DNA of 64,000 nt from Deltaproteobacteria bacterium (GTDB lineage Bacteria; Desulfobacterota; Desulfuromonadia; Geobacterales; Geobacteraceae). The translations under genes were made by a program, and so were the position numbers. The stretch is taken from assembly GCA_021847245.1 (NCBI GenBank), contig JAJZUC010000007.1:1-64000 (forward strand), in the 5' to 3' direction. This document shows positions 19,611 through 29,602 of this stretch, one piece after another. Below the pieces are notes generated by a model that saw only the letters and a list, made by a program, of their open reading frames with translations, had not been told where the DNA came from and made no database searches. Numbering within the stretch: the first letter of the stretch is position 1; every line of letters starts with the position of its first letter.

Positions 19611-20190
19611 GACCCTGGGGATCTTCCCGGATTTCGAGAGCGCGGGGAGGGCGGTGGAGCGTCTGGTGAGGGAGGGCTTCGCCGAGGCGCAGATAACCTC
19701 CCTGACCTCCGTTTCCTATCCAGACGGCGCGCTTGTGAAGACCGGCCGGCGCTCATGGTTTCGCTGGCTGACCCTAGGCTGCTTCATCGCCGGCGCCGCC
19801 GCCGGCTTCGCCCTTGCCGCCGGCACCGCCTGGCTCTACCCGGTGCAGACGGGCGAAAAGCCGATCATCGCCTATTACCCGACCGGTATCGTCACCTACG
19901 AGCTTGCCATGCTCTTCGCCCTTGCCGGCACCATCGTCGGGATGTTCCTGGAGATGGGGCTTCCCGCCTGGAGAAAACGTCCCTATGATCCCGCCATCGC
20001 CGAGGGGTGCATCGGCATCAGCGTCACCATCCACCCGGGGGGAGAGGCGGTGGTCTGCGGGCGCGAGGCGGAGACCGGCGCGTGTGTCGGCGGCGTGGTT
20101 TCCCTTTCCGCGGGGGAACAGAAAAGCCGGGCGGAGGAGATCATGAGGGAAGCGGGGGCCCTGCGGATCGTGGCGGAGGAGCCGTCATGA
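19603..20190 (+). CDS. DUF3341 membrane subunit, ActD-like
   Basis: This 195-residue protein has two membrane helices (about residues 55-80 and 100-125) flanked by a small alpha/beta domain starting GIFPDFESAGRAVERLVREGF. This is the DUF3341 pattern of ActD, which packs against NrfD-like subunits in alternative complex III. It overlaps the genes on both sides by 4-8 bases. The ATG at 19603, preceded by GGAGGGGGGAG, is clearly better than the longer frame inside the NrfD gene. Confidence 0.85.
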   Translation: MIETLGIFPDFESAGRAVERLVREGFAEAQITSLTSVSYPDGALVKTGRRSWFRWLTLGCFIAGAAAGFALAAGTAWLYPVQTGEKPIIAYYPTGIVTYELAMLFALAGTIVGMFLEMGLPAWRKRPYDPAIAEGCIGISVTIHPGGEAVVCGREAETGACVGGVVSLSAGEQKSRAEEIMREAGALRIVAEEPS

Positions 20191-20642
20191 AGAAAGCTGC
20201 GAAACTGGCCGTCGTGGCCGCTGCGCCCATCCTGCTGGCGGCCCTCTGGATGGACGAGCAACCCTCCTACAAGCCCTACCGGCCGCCGGTCCTCTCTCCC
20301 CCTGCCGGGAGCGTGCCGGTTTCCGGGAAAGAGGTTATTCCGCAGGGGGGGGAGCTGAAAAACCCCCTCCTCCCGACCGCCGCATCCCTGGCGGAGGGAA
20401 AAACGCTCTTCGAGATCAATTGCGCCATGTGTCACGGCATGACTTCGGCCGAGCGCGGCCCCGTGGGGCGAAAGCTCACTCCCCCCCCTCCCGGTCTCGA
20501 CCGCGAGATGGTGCGGGGGATGAGCGACGGCGCCATCTTCAGGGCCGTCACCTTCGGTTTCGGGCGCATGCCCCCGTTCCGGGAGAAGCTCACGCCCCAG
20601 GAGCGCTGGAACCTGGTCAATTTCCTGCGCACCCGCCAATGA
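20187..20642 (+). CDS. monoheme cytochrome c subunit, ActE-like
   Basis: This 151-residue protein has an N-terminal membrane anchor or signal (KLAVVAAAPILLAALWM), a Pro-rich linker, and one heme site CAMCH near residue 85. The probable axial Met lies in FGRMPPF. It fits ActE, the class I cytochrome that delivers electrons from alternative complex III to soluble carriers. The ATG overlaps the previous stop (ATGA). It is the last gene of the operon; no ActF gene follows. A short GGCCGG/CCGGCC hairpin at 20646-20664 follows the stop. Confidence 0.85.
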   Translation: MKKAAKLAVVAAAPILLAALWMDEQPSYKPYRPPVLSPPAGSVPVSGKEVIPQGGELKNPLLPTAASLAEGKTLFEINCAMCHGMTSAERGPVGRKLTPPPPGLDREMVRGMSDGAIFRAVTFGFGRMPPFREKLTPQERWNLVNFLRTRQ

Positions 20643-20695
20643 GAAGGCCGGCTTATGGCCGGCCCGATCTTCCATCCTTCCCCGTGCATCCATGG

Positions 20696-20880
20696 GGCCG
20701 GGGAGTCCGCCTCCGCTCAGAGTACCCTGTTTCTGCCGATCCAGGGGTCATTTCGCTGCGGCCGATCAACTCACCCTTACGGGTTCGGACAGGATCGGCC
20801 GCTGACGCTCCATTCGCCCGGATCGGCGACGAAACAGGGCACATTCGCTCCGTCGGACCCCCCGGCCTCACGGATGCTGG
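20696..20880 (-). repeat. MITE-like inverted-repeat element, copy 2 (inverted relative to copy 1)
   Basis: Read on the minus strand from 20880, this segment aligns with copy 1 over nearly its whole length. Shared blocks include ATCCGTGAG, GGAGCGAAT, CCCTGTTTCG, GGCGAATGGAG, GGGTGAGTTGATCGGCCG, CAGAAACAGGG and CTCTGAGCGGAGGCGGA. It lies between the convergent ends of two respiratory operons. Its 20868-20880 end overlaps the last codons and stop of the leftward cytochrome gene. The terminal repeat at the 20696 end is more diverged than in copy 1. Confidence 0.75.
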
Positions 20881-21713
20881 CTTCTGTCGATTTCCTCCCG
20901 ATAGCTTCTGTAAATCAACAGGGAAAGGATGCCGCAGCCGACCAGCAGCACGACCATTGCTCCCCCCCAGAGCTTGCGGCGGTTCAGCTTCGCCTCGACC
21001 TCCGCGATCCGGCCGCTGATCTTGCCCAGTTCCGTCTGGAACCCGGCGGTCTGGCTGCGGACCTTTTCCACGTCCACACTGTGGAAGAGGCGGTGAAAGC
21101 GATTGCGCAGGGCGAAGAGCTCTCCTTCCATCTCCCTGGTGGCGATGCCGATGTGGCGCAGGGAGAGAAGCTGCCGTTCCAGTTCGGTGATCCTGCGGTC
21201 GGTCTCAAGTACCGCCGACTTGATTTCCCCCGCACGGCCGTAGTCGTGGCAGCGGCTGCAATCCTTCGGATTGATCAGGTCGGGGCTCGCGTTCAGCACC
21301 GCGTGGTTGCCGTGGCAGGTTACGCACTGCGGCCCCCCCTTCCCGAGCGCCCGGCCGTGGGCGCTGGCGAGATAGTCTTCCTGGACCCCCACATGGCAGC
21401 GGCCGCAGAAACCGGGAATCGCCCTTTCATTGGGAACGCCGAGGAAACCGCGTTCCGGGCTCATCGCCATGGCCACGTCGGTGGGATCGCCGCCGTGGCA
21501 GTTGTGGCACGAGATTCCGTTGGCCGCATGGATGCTTGTTTGCCATTCCCTGACCGGTGCGCCGAGGCGGCCGGGCTGCGAGCCGTGGCACTGGATGCAG
21601 ACCGTCTCCGCCGTCTGGGCCGCTGCCGGGTCGACCCTGGCGATCAGGGTAACGAGGAAGAAGATGAGCTGCAGGTAACGGTAGGTACGTTGTGCTGCGC
21701 CTGTTCCCGTCAT
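20868..21713 (-). CDS. pentaheme cytochrome c subunit of a Rieske/cytochrome b complex
   Basis: This 281-residue protein has a signal sequence (YLQLIFFLVTLIARVDPAAA). Five CXXCH sites follow in the first 165 residues (CIQCH, CHNCH, CGRCH, CVTCH, CSRCH). A long coiled-coil region then runs to about residue 245 (ETDRRITELERQLLSLRHIG and similar), and one C-terminal membrane helix (LWGGAMVVLLVGCGILSLLI) ends in a short cytoplasmic tail. Its ATG overlaps the cytochrome b stop. With the Rieske and cytochrome b genes it forms a quinol:cytochrome c oxidoreductase; the arrangement resembles the Geobacter CbcSTU type. The last codons coincide with the end of the repeat element. Confidence 0.88.
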   Translation of the reverse strand: MTGTGAAQRTYRYLQLIFFLVTLIARVDPAAAQTAETVCIQCHGSQPGRLGAPVREWQTSIHAANGISCHNCHGGDPTDVAMAMSPERGFLGVPNERAIPGFCGRCHVGVQEDYLASAHGRALGKGGPQCVTCHGNHAVLNASPDLINPKDCSRCHDYGRAGEIKSAVLETDRRITELERQLLSLRHIGIATREMEGELFALRNRFHRLFHSVDVEKVRSQTAGFQTELGKISGRIAEVEAKLNRRKLWGGAMVVLLVGCGILSLLIYRSYREEIDRSQHP

Positions 21714-22810
21714 GAGTAGTGTCCCCACACGGAAAGGGCGATGAAGAGCGCGATTCCAAAAAAGTAGACGGAGACGAACAGGGGACGCCGGGCCGGCCGC
21801 CGCTCCGGCGAGCGGTCGAGAAACGGCAGCAGCAGGAGGAGGATCAGCGCGATCCCCTGCACGGCGAGCCCCAGGAACTCGTTCGGAAAGATCTTCAGCG
21901 TCTGGTAGGCCCAGAGAAAATACCACTCAGGCTTGATCCCGCGGGGGGTGGTGAAAGGGTCGGCCGGTTCGAAGGAAGCCGGCGGGAAGAAGAGCCCCGG
22001 CGCGAAGAAGACCACCGCGAGGAGCAGGGCGAGGAAGAAGGCGATCGTTGCCCCATCCTTTGCCACGTAGTGGGGGAAAAAGGGGATCCCGTCGGGATGC
22101 TCTTCGTGGTGGAAGGTGACCGGCGGTTCCGCAGGGTGCCACTCCGGCCCGAAGGGGGGGCGGGAGATCCCCACCCGGCGCACGCAGAAGAGATGAATCA
22201 GAACCAGCAGGCCGAAGATCAGCGGAAAGCCCATGACGTGCAGGGCGAAGAACCGTCCCAGGGTCGGCTGGCCGACCATGGCGCCCCCCCGCAGGAAGCG
22301 GAGCACGACATCGCCGACCAGCGGGATCTCCCCGGAGCTGCTCGTCGCCACCGTGGTTGCCCAGAACGAAAGCTGGCTCCAGGGGAGGAGATACCCGGTG
22401 AGGCACATCCCCAGCGACAGCAGCAGCAACAGGAACCCCGCCACCCACGTCAGCTCGCGGGGGGCCTTGTAGCTTCCCATGAAAAGCACCGAGAGCATGT
22501 GCATGAGCAGCGCCAGGATGATGATGTTGGCCCCCACCGCGTGAACGGTGCGGATCAGCCAGCCGTAAGGCACCTCGTTCATGATCCGCTGGATGCTGCG
22601 AAAGGCTTCGTCGGCAGTGGGATTGTAGTAGACGAGGAGCAGGATGCCGGTGGCGAACTGGAGGGCGAACAGGGTGAAGAGCACCGCACCGAGGGTGTAC
22701 CAGGCGTTGATGTTTCTGGGGAGCAGATATCTGGTGAGGTTCTGCTCAAGGATATCGCGTATGCCGAGCCGTAAGTCGAGATAGTCGCCGATTTTCCTCC
22801 CCAGACCCAT
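21710..22810 (-). CDS. cytochrome b, fused b6 plus subunit IV type
   Basis: This 366-residue protein has about eight membrane helices. The b-heme ligands are visible as TVHAVGANIIILALLMH and LHVMGFPLIFGLLVLIH; the 14 residues between the two His residues of the second helix match cytochrome b6. The quinol site has PEWYFLWAY (PEWY motif) in the subunit IV-like C-terminal half. The fusion of both parts in one chain resembles bc1-type cytochrome b. It oxidises menaquinol and passes one electron to the Rieske protein. AGGAGG precedes the ATG, 10 bases after the Rieske stop. Confidence 0.93.
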   Translation of the reverse strand: MGLGRKIGDYLDLRLGIRDILEQNLTRYLLPRNINAWYTLGAVLFTLFALQFATGILLLVYYNPTADEAFRSIQRIMNEVPYGWLIRTVHAVGANIIILALLMHMLSVLFMGSYKAPRELTWVAGFLLLLLSLGMCLTGYLLPWSQLSFWATTVATSSSGEIPLVGDVVLRFLRGGAMVGQPTLGRFFALHVMGFPLIFGLLVLIHLFCVRRVGISRPPFGPEWHPAEPPVTFHHEEHPDGIPFFPHYVAKDGATIAFFLALLLAVVFFAPGLFFPPASFEPADPFTTPRGIKPEWYFLWAYQTLKIFPNEFLGLAVQGIALILLLLLPFLDRSPERRPARRPLFVSVYFFGIALFIALSVWGHYS

Positions 22811-22819
22811 GTCGTCCTC

Positions 22820-23239
22820 CTATCCGATCAGCAGATTTTCGCCCGAAATGGCGACGGGAATGCTCGGCAGGGGCCTGGGCGGAGGACCGCTCAGGACCTT
22901 GCCGTCGCTGGAGAAGCGCCCGGCGTGGCAGGGGCAGAGAAACTCCCCTTTCTCGGAGACCCATTTGACGATGCAGCCAAGGTGGGTGCAGATGGCGGAA
23001 AGTGCGATGAAGACGCCGGGGCTCCTCTGGAGCACCACCGCCGGATGCCCCTGAAACTGGAAGAAATGGGCCTGGCCGACTCCTACCTGGGCACGGGGTA
23101 TGGTTATCCGTCCACCCCTCTCGTCCGAACGCGACGGAGCAAGGTATTTGAACACCGGATACGTCGCGATGCCGACGGCCGCGGCTCCCAGGGAGCCAAG
23201 GAGGCTGACGAGGAATTTTCTTCTGCTGCTTCTCTGCAT
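22820..23239 (-). CDS. Rieske iron-sulfur protein
   Basis: This 139-residue protein has a Tat-like N-terminus (SSRRKFLVSLLG) that stays as a membrane anchor. The two 2Fe-2S binding boxes are CTHLGC (near residue 85) and CPCHAGRFSSDGKVLSGPP. It accepts electrons from quinol at the cytochrome b site and moves them to the c-type heme subunit. It is the first gene of a three-gene leftward operon with a good promoter and a GGAGG ribosome binding site. The protein is short, close to the minimal Rieske size. Confidence 0.95.
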   Translation of the reverse strand: MQRSSRRKFLVSLLGSLGAAAVGIATYPVFKYLAPSRSDERGGRITIPRAQVGVGQAHFFQFQGHPAVVLQRSPGVFIALSAICTHLGCIVKWVSEKGEFLCPCHAGRFSSDGKVLSGPPPRPLPSIPVAISGENLLIG

Positions 23240-23269
23240 GGAACCTCCGGGAGAGGGGTGTCGGCATCA

Positions 23270-23297
23270 AGTATAGACGCTGGTGGAGACATTTCAA
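23270..23297 (-). promoter_or_regulatory. promoter of the Rieske/cytochrome b operon
   Basis: On the minus strand TTGAAA (23297-23292) and TATACT (23275-23270) are 16 bases apart, about 30 bases upstream of the Rieske start. Confidence 0.6.
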
Positions 23298-23405
23298 TCT
23301 TTCCGAACGCCGGCCGTTTCGTGAGAAGCGCCCCAGATTTCGCTTGATTTGGCAGGCTGTTTACAATAATCTCTATTCGATTCCAACCCTTACAGGAGGC
23401 TGTGC

Positions 23406-24350
23406 ATGCCGTATTCCGAACCGGGCAAGACAAAGTTCCAGATCGACCTCCGTCGCCATCTGCGCAACCAGGATATCTGCGACAACCTCATCCACCTGAT
23501 CTGCGAGATCGCCGAGGCGAGCAAGTACGTGATCAACGCGGTGCGCACCGGCGATCTCGGCGTGGCGGGGACCTCAAACCTCTACGGTGAGGAGCAGCTC
23601 GCCCTCGACGTGCTGTCGGACCGGATCATCAAGAAGCGGCTCATCCACTCGGGCGTCGTCTGCAACATCGCCTCCGAGGAGATGGACGAGATCTTCCAGG
23701 CCCAGGCCGATGCCGATGGCCTTTACTCTGTGGCCTACGATCCCCTCGACGGCTCGTCGCTCGTCGACGTGAACCTGGCGGTGGGGACCATCGTCTCGAT
23801 CTATGAGGGATGCAACCTGCTCCAGAAGGGGCGCAACCAGGTGGCGGCCATGTACATCCTCTACGGTCCCCGGGTCTCCCTCGTGTATTCCGTCGGGAAG
23901 GGGGTCCACGAGTTCACCATGAACCACCTGATGGAGTACACCTTGAGCCGCGAGAACGTAACCATGAAGCTGGACGGCGACATCTACGCCCCCGGCGGCC
24001 TGCGCAACAAGTACCCCGAGGGGACCGAGAAGTTCGTCCGCTATCTCGAAAACAAGGGGTCGAAGCTGCGGTATTCCGGCGGTTTCGTCCCGGACATCAA
24101 CCAGGTGCTCATGAAGGGGAAAGGCATTTTCATGTACCCGGCCCTGAACGGGTCGCCCAACGGGAAACTGCGCGTCCTCTTCGAACTGAATGCAATGGCG
24201 TATCTGATCGAGAATGCCGGCGGTGCCGCCACCGACGGCAGGAATCCGATCCTTGACATCGAGCCGCAGTCGCTCGATCAGCGCGCCCCGATCTTCATCG
24301 GCTGCAAGAACGACGTCCACAAGGCGATGGAGTTCGTCAACGGGAACTGA
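23406..24350 (+). CDS. fbp: fructose-1,6-bisphosphatase, class I
   Basis: This 314-residue enzyme hydrolyses fructose-1,6-bisphosphate in gluconeogenesis, needed by an organism that grows on acetate. The metal-binding motif of class I enzymes is visible as YDPLDGSSLVDVN near residue 115, preceded by SEEMD. The substrate region has YSGGFVPDINQVLMKGKGIF, and the late DIEPQSLDQRAPIFIG closes the fold. The ribosome binding site is AGGAGG, 7 bases before the ATG. A small acidic protein gene follows 38 bases downstream and may be co-transcribed. Confidence 0.93.
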   Translation: MPYSEPGKTKFQIDLRRHLRNQDICDNLIHLICEIAEASKYVINAVRTGDLGVAGTSNLYGEEQLALDVLSDRIIKKRLIHSGVVCNIASEEMDEIFQAQADADGLYSVAYDPLDGSSLVDVNLAVGTIVSIYEGCNLLQKGRNQVAAMYILYGPRVSLVYSVGKGVHEFTMNHLMEYTLSRENVTMKLDGDIYAPGGLRNKYPEGTEKFVRYLENKGSKLRYSGGFVPDINQVLMKGKGIFMYPALNGSPNGKLRVLFELNAMAYLIENAGGAATDGRNPILDIEPQSLDQRAPIFIGCKNDVHKAMEFVNGN

Positions 24351-24388
24351 TCCCGTCGACCATTTAAACAGACCCGAACGAGGTTTTC

Positions 24389-24658
24389 ATGGAAGAGAAC
24401 GGAAAACAGCAGAGGCTCTGCACGGAAATTCAATTGTTCGACCTTTGCGAGGGGGCTTCGGATACCTGCTGCCACCGTGATGGCCGCTACTGCACCAAGG
24501 GGGACCTGGTCGCAAAATTTGAAGCCATTGCCGACGACGACCTCCGTTCCCCCGAGCAGTATCTCGCCGATGAGCTCGACGATGCGGAAGGGGCCGACGA
24601 CATGGGGTACGACGAGGCCTTCGGCGTCGACGAATACGGCGAGGAGGAAGAGGAATAG
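24389..24658 (+). CDS. small acidic Cys-containing protein, function unknown
   Basis: This 89-residue protein has five cysteines within its first 36 residues (LCTEIQLFDLCEG, DTCCHRDGRYCTKG), which could hold a metal. The C-terminal half is very acidic and ends in EEEEE. No known domain is recognised. GAGG lies upstream of the ATG, and a terminator follows right after the stop, so the gene is probably real and may be the last gene of the fbp transcript. Metal binding is inferred from the cysteine spacing only. Confidence 0.7.
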   Translation: MEENGKQQRLCTEIQLFDLCEGASDTCCHRDGRYCTKGDLVAKFEAIADDDLRSPEQYLADELDDAEGADDMGYDEAFGVDEYGEEEEE

Positions 24659-24688
24659 CGCGGCACCGAAGTAGCCGCAATGAAAGAT

Positions 24689-24717
24689 AAGGGGCTGTCC
24701 GATTTGGACGGCCCCTT
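24689..24717. terminator. Rho-independent terminator between convergent genes
   Basis: AAGGGGCTGTCC and GGACGGCCCCTT form a 12-bp stem with one G-U pair and loop GATTT; T-rich sequence follows (TTTCCGTTTTC). Confidence 0.8.
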
Positions 24718-24770
24718 TCCGTTTTCTTGGAAAGTTGTTATAAGCCCCTACGGGCAGGCGGTGCGGGGAG

Positions 24771-25823
24771 TTAACCTCCTGTGAAGCGGTATTTGCCCGC
24801 CTCTTCCCACCGGGAGCGGGGGATGGTGAGAAAGACCTGGACGATGTCGGGGTCGAACTGGGTGCCGCTGCACCGCTTGACCTCCTCGATCACCGCTTCG
24901 AAGGGAAGCGCTCTGCGATAAGGGCGGTCGGAGGTCATGGCGTCGAGGGTGTCGACGAGGGCGAAAATCCGGGAACCGAGGGGGATGTCGTTTCCCGCCA
25001 CCCTGTTTGGATAGCCGGTACCGTCGTACCGCTCGTGATGGGCGTAGACCATCTCTGCCGGCCCCCTGAGGAATCTGATCCCCGAGAGGATATCGTAGCC
25101 GAGCCGCGGATGTCGCCTCATCTCGATCCACTCGGCGTCATCGAGCCGTGCCGGCTTGAGAAGGATGTTGTCCGAAATGCCGATCTTGCCGATGTCGTGG
25201 AGAAGCGCCCCCCGCGCCATGACCCCGAGCTCCGGCTCGCCGATACCCATCATTTCCGCCAGCAGCATCGTGTAGCTCATCACCCGCTCCGAGTGGGAGC
25301 CGGTCTCCTTTTCCCGTGCGTCGAGGGCCCTGACGAGGGCGGTCAGGGTATGGTCGTAGGTCTGGTGGAGCTCTTCCATCGCCATCCGGATCTGGCCGGT
25401 CTGCTCCTCGACCCTCCGTTCCAGGTTCGCCTGATACTCCCGGTTTTCGATGCGCAGCCGCTGTTTTTCGAGGGAATTGCGGATGGTGAGAAGGACCCGC
25501 TCGATATCAAACGGTTTGAGGATGTAGTCGTCGGCCCCCAGATGGATACAGCGCATGGCGGTTTCCATGTCGCTGATGGCGGATACCATGATTACCACGG
25601 TGTCGCTGCTCAGCGACTTGATTTCCTTGAGGACGTCAACGCCGGAGCTGCCCGGCATCATGATGTCGAGGAGCACCAGGTCCACCCGGTGCGCGTTGAG
25701 GATGCCCCGTGCCTCATCGGGGCCGCCGGCCTGGAAGCAGCGATACCCTTCGCGGGAGAGGGCGGTAACGAGAAGTTCCCGGATCATCTCCTCGTCGTCG
25801 ACAGTCAGGATCGTTGTCTGCAC
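24771..25823 (-). CDS. response regulator with HD-GYP phosphodiesterase domain
   Basis: This 350-residue protein has an N-terminal receiver domain (residues 1-120; acceptor Asp in VDLVLLDIMMPG; Lys in LKPFD). A coiled linker follows, then an HD-GYP domain (about 160-345). The HD motif is in HDIGKIGISDNILLKPARL, and the GYP motif appears as HHERYDGTGYPNRVAG. HD-GYP enzymes hydrolyse cyclic di-GMP; some Geobacter members act on cyclic AMP-GMP, so the nucleotide is not certain. It is followed upstream by a hybrid kinase gene 36 bases away on the same strand, a plausible partner. Confidence 0.9.
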   Translation of the reverse strand: MQTTILTVDDEEMIRELLVTALSREGYRCFQAGGPDEARGILNAHRVDLVLLDIMMPGSSGVDVLKEIKSLSSDTVVIMVSAISDMETAMRCIHLGADDYILKPFDIERVLLTIRNSLEKQRLRIENREYQANLERRVEEQTGQIRMAMEELHQTYDHTLTALVRALDAREKETGSHSERVMSYTMLLAEMMGIGEPELGVMARGALLHDIGKIGISDNILLKPARLDDAEWIEMRRHPRLGYDILSGIRFLRGPAEMVYAHHERYDGTGYPNRVAGNDIPLGSRIFALVDTLDAMTSDRPYRRALPFEAVIEEVKRCSGTQFDPDIVQVFLTIPRSRWEEAGKYRFTGG

Positions 25824-25859
25824 GTGGTCTCCTCCCTGGAGTTATCGGATTGATTGAGG

Positions 25860-27968
<2,109 letters not shown>

Positions 27969-28172
27969 CGTGGTGCTCCGTTGGGGCGGACGCGAAGCTT
28001 GGGGCCTCTCCATGGGGAGCCGGACCGGAAGCACGCCGCATAATCGATTTTGTTCTCTTTTCTATTCATCGGCATTCCCACGGGTAAGTTGAGTGGGAAT
28101 TATCGCGGCCGGGAAAACCGGAGAGCGGATCTTTGCAGGTCAGGAGGACGAAGGGGGTGAGCACGGAAATCT

Positions 28173-29477
28173 TCAGGGTTGGTGAAAGGAGATGTCGCCC
28201 CTGCATCCCTCTGCGGTGACGCAGCTCTTGGTCGATTTGTCGTGGTACATCCGCTTGTCAGCCAGCCTGAGAGTTTCTTCGAGCCGATCTCCCTTCACGG
28301 CAGTTGCGGCTCCCAGTGACATGCTCAACGCCGCTTCAACGTTCGATTCGTTGTAGGACTTCAGCCTGGCGGCCAGCCGGTGCAGTGCCTCATCCACCGC
28401 CACCGTGTCGGCGCTCGGAAGCAGAACGGCGAATTCGTCGCCGCCGATGCGGGCGACCACGTCTTCGGCCCGGAAAGCCCCCTTGAGGAGCAGGGCGGCC
28501 CTGATGATCAACTCGTCGCCCGCGGCGTGACCGAGGGTGTCGTTGACATTCTTGAGCCGGTCGACGTCCGCGACGACAATGCTGACCGGGAACTGGCGCC
28601 CTTGTTCGAGCCGCTCCATTTCCTCCTTGAAGTAGGCACGATTGTAGAGACCGGTCAGGGCATCGTGGGTGCTCATGTAGCGAAGTTTCTCCTCGGTCTG
28701 TTTCCGTTCGGTAATGTCGAGGATGGTGCCGACGAGCCCGCCGAGGGAGTTGTCGACATTGTTGAAGGTGGCCTTGTAGAAGATCACGTCGTGGATGGCT
28801 CCGTCGGCGAACGAAATGGAGCTTTCGTAAATCTGGGTGCCGCGGTGACGAAAGAGCTCGCGGTCCGACTCCTCGAAACGCTCGGCGAGGGAGCGGGGGA
28901 CGATGTCGAAGATGGTCTTCCCCACGATCTGGCTCTGGACAAGTCCGGAAAAGTTCTCGAACGCCCTGTTGCAGCCGAGAAACACCCCGTCGGGGTTCGC
29001 GAAGAAGATCGGGTTGGGGATCGAGTCGATGAGCGCCTGCCTGAAATGGAGCTGCTCGTGGAGGTCGTGCTCGGCCCGGCGGCGCTCTGCGCGAATGGCG
29101 GCCTCCCGCAGTTCACGCCGGATGGCGGGGATCAGCCGGGCCTGGTCCCCCTTCATGATGTAATCGTGCGCTCCCCCCTTCATGGCCCGCACGGCTTCGA
29201 GCTCGCCGATCTTCCCTGATACGATGATGAACGGAAGGTCCTTTTCCTGCTCCTGCAGGATCTTCAGGGCGGCCAGCGCGTCGAACTGGGGCATGAAGTA
29301 GTCGGAGAGGACGATGTCCCATTGCCGGGTGAGGAGGGCGGCTCTGAAGGTGTCGGCGGTGTCGACCCGTTCGTTGCTCAAGTCGAATTCCTGCTTGAGT
29401 GCCCGAACAAGGAGGAAACAGTCGTCTTCCGAGTCTTCGATTATGAGCACGCGAAGTTGCTGGCTCAACGCTGTCAC
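28173..29477 (-). CDS. REC-PAS-GGDEF response regulator, canonical diguanylate cyclase type
   Basis: This 434-residue protein has a receiver domain (VLIIEDSEDD, acceptor Asp in DIVLSDYFMPQF), a PAS domain (about 140-260; DSIPNPIFFANPDGVFLG) and a C-terminal GGDEF domain. The active site reads RIGGDEF. The nucleotide-binding segment GHAAGDELI has the Asp found in ordinary cyclic di-GMP synthases, unlike the Ser of the other GGDEF protein in this window. The start is uncertain: a GTG at 29477 begins right before the receiver strand; ATG codons further upstream (29522, 29540) lack a clear ribosome binding site. It is divergent from the next gene. Confidence 0.85.
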   Translation of the reverse strand: MTALSQQLRVLIIEDSEDDCFLLVRALKQEFDLSNERVDTADTFRAALLTRQWDIVLSDYFMPQFDALAALKILQEQEKDLPFIIVSGKIGELEAVRAMKGGAHDYIMKGDQARLIPAIRRELREAAIRAERRRAEHDLHEQLHFRQALIDSIPNPIFFANPDGVFLGCNRAFENFSGLVQSQIVGKTIFDIVPRSLAERFEESDRELFRHRGTQIYESSISFADGAIHDVIFYKATFNNVDNSLGGLVGTILDITERKQTEEKLRYMSTHDALTGLYNRAYFKEEMERLEQGRQFPVSIVVADVDRLKNVNDTLGHAAGDELIIRAALLLKGAFRAEDVVARIGGDEFAVLLPSADTVAVDEALHRLAARLKSYNESNVEAALSMSLGAATAVKGDRLEETLRLADKRMYHDKSTKSCVTAEGCRGDISFHQP

Positions 29478-29602
29478 CGTGTCCCGGGAATCAAAACCGT
29501 CAAATCCTATCCAATATAGCATCCAAATGCCGATTGGCAAATGGAAGAGAGCTATGGTATATACGATCCACCAGATTTAGATGGGTTACGGGGGACGTGC
29601 GA

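Noticed and set aside
20696-20880. CRISPR or tRNA-like array in the repeat region
   Set aside because: There is a single element with internal inverted repeats and no regular repeat-spacer spacing; no CRISPR array was seen anywhere in the window.
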